A stretch of DNA of 64,000 nucleotides from Incurvaria masculella. Lineage: Eukaryota > Arthropoda > Insecta > Lepidoptera > Incurvariidae. Of this stretch, positions 22,552-31,992 are shown in pieces. The stretch covers positions 7,215,001 through 7,279,000 of the forward strand of contig OX335652.1 of the NCBI GenBank assembly GCA_946894095.1, in the 5' to 3' direction. Position numbers and translations under genes: made by a program. How positions within the stretch are numbered: the stretch's first letter is position 1; each line of letters starts with the position of its first letter. The notes under the pieces are model-generated. The model did not search any database and had not been told where the DNA came from. It was given only the letters and a program-made list of their open reading frames with translations.

Positions 22552-25500
22552 TATAACTAGCTGTGTTTTTAAATTTTTTTAGAAATTAATATCAAACTTC
22601 TCATCGATGTTTACCGCACCAAGAAACATTTTCCCTTATTATAACCACAAAGTGAATAATTTGTATGACATTTGATATAACGTTGAAAAGGGCCTAAACG
22701 AGCGATCTCTTAAAAATAAAACATAGCTCTCAAATACCGTCAGTTTTTCTTAAATGAATTTTGAATCATCAATAGTCAGTTTCTTACTGATTCTCGGGCC
22801 TTTGGGAGTCAAACTTCATGGCATGATATTTTTTTTAGAACAAGCATGCATCGTAAAATTCAATACATATTATTATGTACTGATAAAATTATAAACACAA
22901 AAAGTTACAAGGGTTTGTGATAAAGTGGATATTTTAATAATTTTCAAGAGAAAAAATAAATTTTTTTGATACCATGTGCCATTTGACCAAATGTGACGAA
23001 AGTCAAAACAGAAAATGTGTGTTGTGAGTCGATGTGCCAAACAGCTTTATGCAGTTTTTTATTTACTGAATGTGTCCTGGCTTCATGGTGGATTCAACAT
23101 ACAAATAATAGTCTATACTAGTTTAGGCATTAAATTAATTATATGAGTTAACAAATACAACCTTTACAAGAATCGTGGGCAGCGGTGGGGCTAATGTTGG
23201 GAGGGCAGGCTGCATGGTCAGCTTCAATAAAAAGCTTCTCTCTGCTTTTCTGATGGGGCACCACTGAATGCTTGGATATTGATGGTTCAGGTTCCATTGC
23301 TGTTGATAAGTGTAGCGGAGTTGTTATCTGCCATGGATCTGTGAATATATTTAGCTTTATGCAAATCAACTCAAAACAAAGCAGAATATTACTCGATTAA
23401 TTTTAGATTACAAAAATTGTCATGTTGGGCAATCGCCTAATCATTAATTTATTTAGTAACATTAGTATGGATTATTTTGTGATTTATTTATTGGACGGTA
23501 TTGATGTTTACACATTTTTGTAATTTAGAACTCGATATTTGCGCAATTTGGGCGACATTGATTAGGTGCCTTTGTTGTGAGGTCCTGGTGTGCAGCAAAT
23601 GCCGCACTTAACATAAAAAAATGACTGGATGCACCTACATTTTCGGAGAAACTAGCTGCTTTGTTGGGATATTTCTGAAGCACATCTACAATAAACTATT
23701 GAAAGTATGATAAAAACTGGGTGTGGGAACCTATAGTTTTACTTGGGATCCATAACATGAATCAATTAGTCGGGTTTTGCAACATGCACGAAATGAAATG
23801 TAGGGGGTAATGTAATGACAGGTAATTTCAAAACCCAGAGTCCAAGTTATAGAAATACCAACCTTTAGAAGTTGACGGTTGAGGTTCTGCTGCAGTTTCT
23901 TTGGCTGCTGTTGCTGTTTTCCATGGTCCTGTAATTTTATCATTATTTCATTGAGGCTACCACAAAAACCATAATGTAAAGTGTAGTTTGTCAGCCTCAG
24001 TAGTCCCATGACGTGTCACTTCAACGTTCCATCAATGAGGTAAAGCTATACTGGACATGTTCGGGTTCTGGATGGGTGACCATTCGTCCGTGAGTCTGGC
24101 AGTGGTTCGGATTCCACGTTAAACTGTAGGTGGTTACTAAAAGGTGGTAGAGTTAGTTAATCACGCCGATCTCATTAAATAATTGACGGTCGAAGCCGCA
24201 ACGAAAATTGTCCGTGTTTTTCAACCAGTTCAAGTAGCAGTGCAATATAACGAAGGTCCTGGCATGGCCATCATATCAGGTTCCATAAAAAAAGGCATTA
24301 GCCATTCATGCCAGATACATAAAAAAATTAAAATGGCTTGTTACAGAAAAGTGCTATAATAGTCAATACAGTTACAGAAATAACAGCGCACAATGCAAAT
24401 AATATTTTCTTTAAGAAATGGTATTAGTGTTTAATAAAAACCTTTAGGAGTCAATGTTCTGGGTTCCGCTGCAGTTGAGATGTCCAGCGTTGCTGTGTTT
24501 TGACACAAATCTGTAAATTATATGCATAGGTACATATTTACAACGAAATTGCTGGAAACATTTTCTCAAATCATTCTACGTTTGAAGCATTGTAATAAGA
24601 TTTTGAAAATAATCTGAAAAAAGTTTTTGGTTGTGACATTCATCGGATACAGGATTTGAACCGGCGACCTTTGGATTACATGCCCACTGCTCTAACCAAC
24701 TGAGCTATTCCTACAATTACATCAGCCAATGAATTTCTCTATTATATCGGGCTGCGCTTCTCATTCGGGAAGCGTTGGTTCAAAGCCCGTTTCCAGCCTC
24801 TCCCTTTGAGTTAGATAAGTGCAGTTGGGAATCCTGCGACCGAATATTCAGTTCTCGGGATCAGAATAGTACCTTGATGATTTTTATGTTTTTAAAATTA
24901 TTACACAAGAATACAAAGACTTACCTGCAAGTATATTTGATGCATGTTGTTTCTGTTCAGTCTTGAAATATGTGTGATCGTAGTGCCTCTTTCTCGAGTA
25001 ATTATGCTCAGCATGGGGATCAACATTTTCTAGAAAAAAGTGCATATATTTTTAGGCAACAAAATTTCAAATAAACACGCAGAACTTCTTAAAACGTTTT
25101 TACTGCATATACATACCTGGATGGCTTAAGAAACTATGATTCTTAACTACTACTAAGCCCTTTCTTTGCAGCTAGCTGGTTGAATTAGGTAAAATTGTTA
25201 AAAGTAAATACCATTTTGCAACGAAGGTACTAACAAAACGAACCTTAACTTTACTTAGATTCTTTCCGCACTTGTAAAGAAAACTATTATTGAATCGCTA
25301 CATTACGCCACTTCTCATATACTTTCGGATTATTGTAAACAATAACACATCCGTGTCAGGGTGGGCCATATTCGTCTTGCACGCTGTAGAGGTAGAAAAA
25401 ACACATTGTAACAGTTGAAATCGAACTAATTTTTTTTAGGACTAAGATTTGTTTTTTCCCAAATTTGATAAGTTTTCACAAGATCTTAAACCTTTGAACT

Positions 25501-25908
25501 TTCACCTAATTCAACCACCCATTAGCCGGGATGAATGCCTGCTAAGGGGCTTAATAGGAAACCTTAGGGTTAAAGGCTTAATAAGTACCATATTTTGTTG
25601 AAAACCTTTGAATAAACCTACTTACCATGATCAACAGCAGGTATTCCATTGGAAATTTCATCTGCAGTGAACAATGTCGGATAAGCACTGCCAATTAAAT
25701 GAGATTTCGGCGTGATGAATCTTTTCTCGAAGTGTTTTTGACACACGTAACATTTTTTGAGGTCTTTTAATGTTAGGTATCGGCGTTCGTCACTATCAAA
25801 ACACTCTAACCACTTGTGGAGTCCTTTATCTCTTGTGGGAAAACGGTGTAGTTTAATATATGTTCGTTTGCTATCACAACCACGAACACAGCAGCAATTT
25901 GTAGACAT
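18170..25908 (-). CDS. THAP-domain P-element/THAP9-like transposase, ten exons, apparently intact (1027 residues)
   Basis: Exons: 25626-25908, 24925-25029, 24442-24510, 23863-23928, 23162-23338, 21947-22392, 21353-21836, 20872-21104, 20302-20368, 18170-19323. All have AG acceptors and GT donors, every phase agrees, and the total of 3084 nt gives 1027 residues plus stop with no internal stop. Order: THAP zinc finger (1-90), two HCF-1-type [DE]HxY motifs (EHNY 102-105, DHTY 112-115), a linker built from three similar exons, a helix-turn-helix-like region (about 234-382), then the RNase H-like transposase core with Asp398 (IFDEM), Asp486 (ICDQGS), DPPHLIKGLRNN, and DPIENYFGQVR (Asp759, Glu762). 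This is the P-element/THAP9 layout; human THAP9 is about 900 residues. It is either an active element's gene or a domesticated one. The only weak junction is the GTCGAC donor of the seventh exon. Confidence 0.88.
21353..21836 (-). CDS. THAP-transposase exon 7: first two catalytic aspartates
   Basis: Acceptor TTTTTTTCAG, then VDTWVDNKKYCSLIFDEM, with the first Asp at residue 398 and ICDQGSAFQSAL with the second at 486. The donor TACG/GTCGAC is the only weak splice site in the gene, but it is the one that restores frame to exon 8 (ISGVTLSIVYDPPHLIKG). Confidence 0.8.
22505..22548. repeat. (AT)n microsatellite
   Basis: More than 20 AT units in the fifth intron of the THAP-transposase gene. Confidence 0.9.
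23162..24510 (-). repeat. Three related phase 1-1 linker exons of the THAP gene
   Basis: Exons 24442-24510 (69 nt), 23863-23928 (66 nt) and 23162-23338 (177 nt, related in its first half) all start with (G/D)-x-W/C and run into a T/A-rich stretch, then AAEPRTLTPK, AAEPQPSTSK and AMEPEPSISK. All are multiples of three in phase 1-1, so skipping any keeps the frame. They look like tandem duplicates of one linker exon. Confidence 0.7.
24061..24320 (+). mobile_element. SINE-like repeat with a 5S rRNA-like head
   Basis: GGTTCTGGATGGGTGACCAT at 24063-24082 matches the box C region of 5S rRNA genes. The downstream body (AAAATTGTCCGTGTTTT, GGTCCTGGCATGGCCATC, GGTTCCATAAAAAA) recurs at 35860-36110 and in pieces at 33.8 and 60.0 kb. 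A 5S-derived SINE is the simplest reading, from a short match only. Confidence 0.4.
24650..24720 (-). repeat. tRNA-like sequence, probably a tRNA-derived SINE head
   Basis: On the minus strand TAGCTCAGTTGGTTAGAGC matches the tRNA D arm/A box and GGTTCAAATCC the T arm/B box, about 33 bases apart. The anticodon and acceptor stems do not pair well, so it is not called a functional tRNA gene. Confidence 0.55.
24925..25029 (-). CDS. THAP-transposase exon 2: two HCF-1-binding-type motifs
   Basis: 105-nt phase 1-1 exon with acceptor TTTTTTCTAG and donor GTAAGT. Its translation contains EHNY and DHTY ten residues apart, both fitting the [DE]HxY motif by which many THAP proteins bind host cell factor 1. 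Confidence 0.75.
25626..25908 (-). CDS. THAP-transposase exon 1: THAP zinc finger
   Basis: Starts MSTNCCCVRGCDSKRTYIK. It shows the THAP signature: Cys-x3-Cys, HRFP, a Trp (KWLECF), CYVCQKHF supplying the Cys-x2-His pair, and AYPTLF in place of the AVPTIF box. The methionine at 25908 is chosen because it places the first zinc-binding Cys at the usual distance; an upstream in-frame Met at 26013 would add 35 residues unlike a THAP start. The exon ends with ATG/GTAAGT in phase 1. Confidence 0.88.
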
Positions 25909-26060
25909 TTTTACATTATCAGATTGCGATACGATCACAAGCGATGAAAACGAGAACAAACGATGAACGAGAAAACGAATTGCGAAAAATGCGTTGCGAG
26001 TCGCGATGGCCACTGCACGGCGCGGAGCGGTTAGTGTACAGGTGCCGCCATTTTGTTCTG
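25909..26060 (-). promoter_or_regulatory. Likely promoter/5' UTR region of the THAP-transposase gene
   Basis: A GC-richer patch directly upstream of the start codon, including GCCGCCATTTTG at 26044-26055, a YY1/Pho-like motif common in host promoters. No TATA box is evident. Start sites are not defined by the sequence. Confidence 0.3.
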
Positions 26061-26809
26061 TGCAATGTCACTATATACATACACACATTGTATATTTATG
26101 TATACAGGAGAGCAAATGTCACTTGACTTTTTACTGTCACTTATTGATATTCTGTGGCTCCCTTTATGCCAAGCTTTCTTGCCGCAGAGATTTTCACCCG
26201 TGGTTGGTCTAAAGTCATGTCAGCAATGTCAAAGTGACGTTCAATTCTAAACTTTTATCGTTTTGACGTTCGGGCTGGAGCGTTGCTTTGAGCTGTTCCG
26301 CCTGATTCCGTTCTGTAACGTACAATACAGGGCGGGATGTTTGTTGAGATTCAATGAACAAATCACATAATAATTTGCACTTGTACTCATGTAGCAAACA
26401 CGAAAAGTTCTCACACGAGTAGTTTTCAACCTGAATATCGAAAAAATGTGTAGGTGTACCATGTAGTTACATAAATTGGTTCATTATGGAGAATGACTTC
26501 TAATCGTATGAGAACATCTCGTGTTCAGTCATGATTAGCCCCCTGCCCTTGTACGCGAACCTGAATGCGATTCACAGACTAAAGTAAAAAAATTTCACTG
26601 AGATTCTGTGTTACGACTCACTGATTATGTAATTTAGTGTCATCACACTCTAGTTATAATTATTAAAAAAGGAATTTTAAAAGTTTGAATGGGTGTAGTT
26701 GTCATTCCTTAAGTAGGAAAACATAAGCATTCACCGGTGAGTTACAGGTGACTGTGAATCACCGGCGATTGTGATTTATGTGATTACTAAAAAGGGTTTA
26801 AGTTTAGGC
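26061..26809. other. Stretch without recognised genes
   Basis: Short overlapping ORFs on both strands look like chance. A motif at 26733-26775 (TTCACCGGTGAGTTACAGGT) resembles 46.63-46.70 kb and may be a shared repeat. Confidence 0.35.
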
Positions 26810-27359
26810 TTAAGGTGGCCCAACCCGGCGGGACTAACTCATTCGCGGGCACGGTACAAAACCGTGCTGTCGCGCTCTGGGACCTTCTATGTTTCATAGA
26901 AAAAGACAGGCTCCGTGATGAGGAAGATGCTAAATGTCCAGAAAAATGACAATGTGCATAGTGTATGATTTGGTAAGATTTACGAAAATTTTAATTACAA
27001 AACGACTTATAGGTAAAAGTAAACCACGACCGCTGTAGTCCAAAATCTAATAGAAACCAAATAGATTATAAATCTTGAATTAATAAGCTATGTCTGATGA
27101 CCAATCTTTTAAGGATGTTCTTACTTTATCATAGCGTAATCCACCTCCAAAGTTATTGTATAAAACGCGCGAAAAATTCGAACTTTCGGACCTTATAACT
27201 TAGAAATCAAACACAATTTTACAATGCCAATGGTCATCAGACATCTAGTTCGATCAAATAAAGCTATTTTGAGCAAAATTTTGGATCTCTGACAAGAAAT
27301 ATGGGCGTGATCTTCTTTCCCCTTTTGTAAGGGGAGATGAGCGAGATGGGCCACCTTAA
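26810..27359 (-). mobile_element. 550-bp TTAA-flanked MITE, copy 1 (inverted relative to the others)
   Basis: Both ends read TTAAGGTGGCCCA in inverted orientation and are bounded by TTAA. The interior shares TTCGAACTTTCGGACCTTAT, TAAAACGCGCGAAAAATTC and GGAGCCTGTCTTTTTC-type segments with copies at 34438, 38931, 44526 and 50991. TTAA targets point to piggyBac-like mobilisation. Confidence 0.85.
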
Positions 27360-27666
27360 GAACGCCCCGTAACGTAGTTTACTAATCATTTGAAAAACAC
27401 TGTTCCGATTTGCTTGATATTTGGTACCTAATATTCTACAATAAATATCTGTGTCTTAAAATAAAAATCTTCATACGAATTTTATTTTCTCTGTTGTGTG
27501 AAACAGGATACATTTTTCGAAAAAACAAACACGTGCAGACATAGATATTTGTTGCCTGATAATAAGTCCCAAATATCAAGCAAATTGGAATAGTGGTTTT
27601 CAAATGATTAGTAAACTACGTTTGTATGGGGAGCGTAATTTTCTGATGCTTACGGGCCCACCTTAA
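27360..27666. mobile_element. Foldback/MITE sharing the TTAA of the previous element
   Basis: Long imperfect inverted arms: GTAGTTTACTAATCATTTGA at 27376-27395 and TCAAATGATTAGTAAACTAC at 27600-27619, extending through ATTTGCTTGATATTTGG on each side. It ends CTTACGGGCCCACC then TTAA at 27663-27666. A piece of one arm also lies at 6228-6290. Confidence 0.65.
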
Positions 27667-27689
27667 GTAGTGGTAGGGAAAAGCAAGAG

Positions 27690-28240
27690 TTTACTCACTC
27701 AGGGAATCTGGTGTACAATTGTTAAGTAATCTCAGACAATCAGAGGTGGGAGTCCGGGGAATCTGGTGGGAATCCGAGGAATCTTTGGATATCTTAGGGA
27801 GTCCAGGGAATCTGGTGGGAGTGCGAGAAATCTCTGGGAATCTTAGGCAATCGGGAGTAATCTTAGGAAATCGGCGAATCTTAAGGAAATAATTGAAAAT
27901 GTAACACATGAGTTGGTAATTTGAGTAATGTTAGGTGCGGAAGTTAGAGAATGTGAACTTTCCTTTTGGGAGAGCATTCTCTGATGCATTGACTTATACA
28001 TATATTACTCTCTCATGACTTTTTTTTTCTCATTGGAAAAAAATTCAGTATTCCAGTGTAATTGGAAGAGAAACTATCATTTTGGCAGGCCATAGGCCGC
28101 TGACTTCTTTTTTGCTCATTTGAAAAATTATTTCAGCAGAAATTCCAGAATCTTAGGTAAGCGCAGGAATCTTCAGTAATCCCTTCTAGGAATATTTGGG
28201 AATCCTAAGGAATCTAGAAATCACAAGTTAATCCTGGTAT
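27690..28240. repeat. Degenerate GGAATC/GATTCC tracts
   Basis: Irregular reiterations of GGGAATC and GGAATCTTAGG at 27700-27890 and again at 28145-28235. GGGAATCTGGTGGGA occurs twice (near 27770 and 27815) and is the same motif found in every unit of the 51.6-53.1 kb minisatellite on the minus strand. The minus-strand ORF at 27691-27909 is a by-product of the repetition. Confidence 0.6.
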
Positions 28241-28466
28241 TTTTTACTGCTGTTAATCTTGGTGTACACTCATTCGAGTGACTGACCCCTCGGGGTAAAG
28301 TATGTAAAATGAATATTTTTTTGTACTAAGCAAGTACGTCGCTTTTTCCAACAAATGTGATAAGTATTTAGAATCGACCGTGAAGCGAGGACACATTAAT
28401 TAAAGAAAGAGCCCTGTAAAAAGAACTACTTTTAAGAATACATGCGTCTGAACCAGCAAAACTTAC

Positions 28467-28500
28467 CATTCGCGGGTATTGGGTCTACCAATTTCGCCAT
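28467..28500 (-). CDS. Orphan candidate start exon
   Basis: ATG then AKLVDPIPAN followed by a good GTAAGT donor in phase 1, preceded by CAGCAG that could itself be an acceptor. No downstream partner was found, so this is weak. Confidence 0.2.
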
Positions 28501-28891
28501 CTGCTGTATACCCTCAATTTAGAATTCTCCTACAGTCCCTCCTCCTACTAACACAGTGTTTAAGATTATACATACATTGATTTAATGTTTATACCTGTGT
28601 TCCGGACTTTGACTGCAAATATTGAATTACTTAAGTCAACCTAGGACTGGCTCTAGCGTCTGATGCCTAATACGATTTTGGTGACAATGGCAATATGTTT
28701 GAATGTTCATCTTCAGTCAATGCCCGCAACGCAGGTTTGTTGTCTATGTCTAGATTAGACAGTTGATTACCTTAACTTTTATTTTCAGTGTATTCTTTAT
28801 TGAGTATATTGTTAATAAGTAGGTAAATATGAATGAAATGTTAGAAATATATAGATTATAAAAATTAAGTTGAGCGGTAAGTTGTAACTTA

Positions 28892-30363
28892 TTATATAGA
28901 AAAATCTGTTTTTTTATTATAGTAGGTATTGCATTTAGTATGGTGATTTCTTCGAGAATTTTCTATTATTTCGAATAGATTTTGTTCATCTTCACTAGAG
29001 GGTAGCATGCCAACATATTTATCTTGGTTGAAAGATTTTTGTTCCTTAATCTCCAGTGCCTTAGTTGTGTTTCGAAAATTAGAAAATAAATGACATTGTG
29101 GCTGATTTTTTACTGACTTTCTCTTCAAGAATTCTGTATCAAATTCTTTTATTTGATTGCCATTTTTACCGTAGTTTTCTTTGTTTATTGATGTATAAAT
29201 AGAAGTCATTTTCTCAGAATAAATCTGAGCTACCTGAAGTTTATTAGTAAGAGCATTTAAATGGTCCAGTAAATCCTTAGTAATTTCTATGTGATTTTTA
29301 TTTTTGTTAGTAGAAAATGATTCTTTTAGTTTTTCTTGCCCCAATTCAGTACTGAGCAGAAAAACTTCAGAATTAGAAGTAGCATGGCTTGAGATTATAT
29401 CTATTTTATCCTTGACGGTTTTTTTGTTTGTTTCTATTTTATTGTTTTTTTTTTAGGAAATCTTGACGTTCAGTAGCATTTAAACCCTGTATCCCTTGTT
29501 TGGAAATATGATTATCTAATAGGATCTCTTTATTGTTTAAATCTGTGTCCTTAATTATTTCAGACTTTCTGAATTGTGGATCAAAAAGCTGAAATTTTTT
29601 TGGTGGTTTGTTTTTCATTTCTTCGCATTCATTGCAAATCTCTTTATACAGTTTAGGTCTTGAATTGAATTGTATATTATAAAAAAACTCTGCATCAAAT
29701 CTTTTAGCATCTTCTATGTTGTTAATTATTGACATTAATGAGTCTGCGTTATATGTTTTGTAATAGTGAGGTTTTGGAAAAATCGAAACATTTTGATAAT
29801 CAATATTATTTTTATCTACATCCTTAATCCTTGGAACAAAATCTGTATTGTTCTTTAATTCAATATTTTTTAAATTGGTTTCACTCCAAATTATTTTATT
29901 TATTTCAACAGCTGATTTAATCCAAGAAATATGCCGGTTTCCAACCACAGATCCTGCATTTACTTCTATGTTATGTGATTGAGAGGCATTTCCGTCGATG
30001 ACATCTTGTAAATGTATAGTTGAAATATTTAACAAAGATTTAGAAAGTGGATTTGATGTCAGCACATTGTTTGCAACACATTTCACATTATTAGTGCTAT
30101 TTATTCTGTGATTTTCTCTGAACTTAACCACCACAAACGGCTTACATGCAAAATTCGCTGTTTTTAATGTGTCAAGTTGTACTGACAATTTGGAATGCAT
30201 TTCTGGGTCATTTATCCACTCAATATTTGATGGCTTTCTATCAGATCTTATTCTAAAACAGGGCACAGAAGCATTAAACACTTTTATTGTCTGTTTATCA
30301 GATTTGGAGTTATTTTGACACACAATGCATTCGCAGGGTGAGCAGGGACATTGATGGTCAATG
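28892..30363 (-). pseudogene. C-terminal half of the cysteine-rich protein gene (one homopolymer frameshift)
   Basis: Continues the gene at 31993-33068. It begins after CTTTTGCAG at 30364 (or after a stronger pyrimidine-rich acceptor at about 30446) with DHQCPCSPCECIVCQNN, another CxCxxCxCxxC unit, then about 480 Asn/Lys-rich residues without Cys clusters. The frame stops at 29439 after DFLKKKQ, but dropping one A from the A10 run at about 29445-29456 joins it without further interruption to the frame that continues to 28892 (ending KKTDFSI). So either this copy has a 1-base slippage mutation or the run is miscalled. I do not recognise the protein. Confidence 0.55.
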
Positions 30364-30484
30364 CTGCAAAAGCGTTCATTCTCGTTAATTATTTCAACAT
30401 AATTAATACAAACACAATTAAAATAAGATATACATAAAACTGAAAAATAGAGAAGAAAAAAAAAAAAAAATATATATATAACTG

Positions 30485-31985
30485 ACTTATCTAAACGTAA
30501 AAATAATCATCCATCATGGGTCCCGTTGTCATTGTCCCCATGACGGATGCCGCGTTCCCCCGCTGAATGACGAGAGACACCCGCTGGCGGAAAAAAGAAG
30601 GAGCCCGCCGGTCGTCAGTGGCCTCCACCAGCAACTTGCACAATCTATTGGCGAACTGCCACGCGTCGTCACTCCACGTGCCGTGTGTCTCAACGGCGAA
30701 GGCAAGGAACTCAAACTGATCCTTCAGGGATGAATACTTGGCGTGTTTGAGCGCCTCCGCCTTCGCTGCGGCGGAACCCGCGGCACGGGAGGAGCCGTCT
30801 AAGTGGCTTGCGGCTAAGGTGTCCACACACGTAACGTCCCATGCTAAAGCTCTCCCCTGCGACCAGGGTAAGAGGGTGATCCCATCGGGCCTCTTCCCGT
30901 CATCTCGGCAGATTCCGGGGGGCTCGAGGTGGCTGGGGATCTTTGCAGTCGCAAGCGAGCGCTTTAGCAGGTCGTTAAGGGAAGCGTGGCGTGACATTCG
31001 TCCAGCGCTCTTGGCACATGAAAGACCGTGGCGGCCGTAAGTGTCGACCGGCGAGCCGCAGGGGCAGGTGTGTGGTTGACATATCTTTACTCCCACGCGG
31101 AGGCAGAACGCTATGCGCAGCGTGATGCGATCCAACAGTGTACCGAGGTGCGCTGAAGGATACGCCTGAAGCCACGCCCCGGATTCTGGACGCGAGGCAG
31201 CCAAGATGCGTGCTTTGTTCAGTTTATCGTCATCCTGCAGGAGAACACTTAATTTTAATTTTGAAATGGGTAAGTCCCAGCTTTTTTGGACCATAGGACG
31301 CATAGGTAAGGGCTCGTCCGGACACAGACTCCGCCAAGCATCAATGGCCTCCGCCATGTACTCGATCTCAAAGCCGCATTGCGACGGGTGTAGAATTTTT
31401 CCGACGAGATCGATTGTACTATGTACGGAAGACAGAAAAGCCGGCAAAGCCACGTTCCCAACCGAGCGCATGCCAGTGCCTCCTAATCTTACTGGTAGTG
31501 ATATCTGGTCCCATACTGAATCACCTATTTCAATTTTAACGTTTAAAATATCAGTTAAGCAACTCTTTAAACAATTATCAAACGCCAAAATTTTGTCGGG
31601 GTATTTCCAAAAAGGACAACATCTAAGAAAATATGTGAGTCTAGGTATAAAGAAGCAATGTTTTAGCAAGAAAAAGGCCATGTGTGAGTTTATATAATGC
31701 AGTCTCTCAGAGAACTGACGCAGTGCGACCTCTTTTTTAACAATAAAGGGTGCCAGAGCAGATTCCGTCAGTGGAGCTCCTAGGAGCACAACTGAGTTTT
31801 CGTCAAGGATACGGATGTGTGGTAATTTTTTAGAAATACTGCTGCATATTTCAGCCTTCCGTGCTTCTAATACTGACTGACAAAAGAACAATTCGCATTT
31901 TTCTAAATTAATACTTAATCCGATTTTGTTAAATTCTGCTGTAATTTTCTCTAAATCTGATAAGACTGACATTGATGACATCTGC
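30485..31985 (-). mobile_element. 5'-truncated retroelement with intact 521-codon frame and REL-like C terminus, lodged in the cysteine-rich gene
   Basis: The frame (30491-32056, with retroelement similarity starting near 31985 at SVLSDLEKITAEFNKIGLSI) is a post-RT region with LLGAPL, LPVRLGGTGMRS, then CPCGSPVDTYGRHGLSC (CCHC-like), KRPDGITLLPWSQGRALAWD and VTCVDT. The PDG...WDVT arrangement resembles the PD-(D/E)xK nuclease of restriction-like-endonuclease retroelements (R2-type); family assignment is by motif only. The RT core is missing (5' truncation), yet there is no stop in 500 codons, so the insertion is young. It is GC-richer than the host gene on both sides. Direct repeats were not certain; ACTGAC occurs near both ends. 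Confidence 0.7.
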
Positions 31986-31992
31986 CGGTAAC

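Noticed and set aside
24650..24720. Functional tRNA gene on the minus strand
   Set aside because: A and B boxes are good, but the anticodon stem and acceptor stem do not pair and no proper U33-anticodon loop results.
27691..27909. 72-residue ORF with repeated RFP and RTPTS-like phrases
   Set aside because: It is the translation of a degenerate GGAATC repeat tract.
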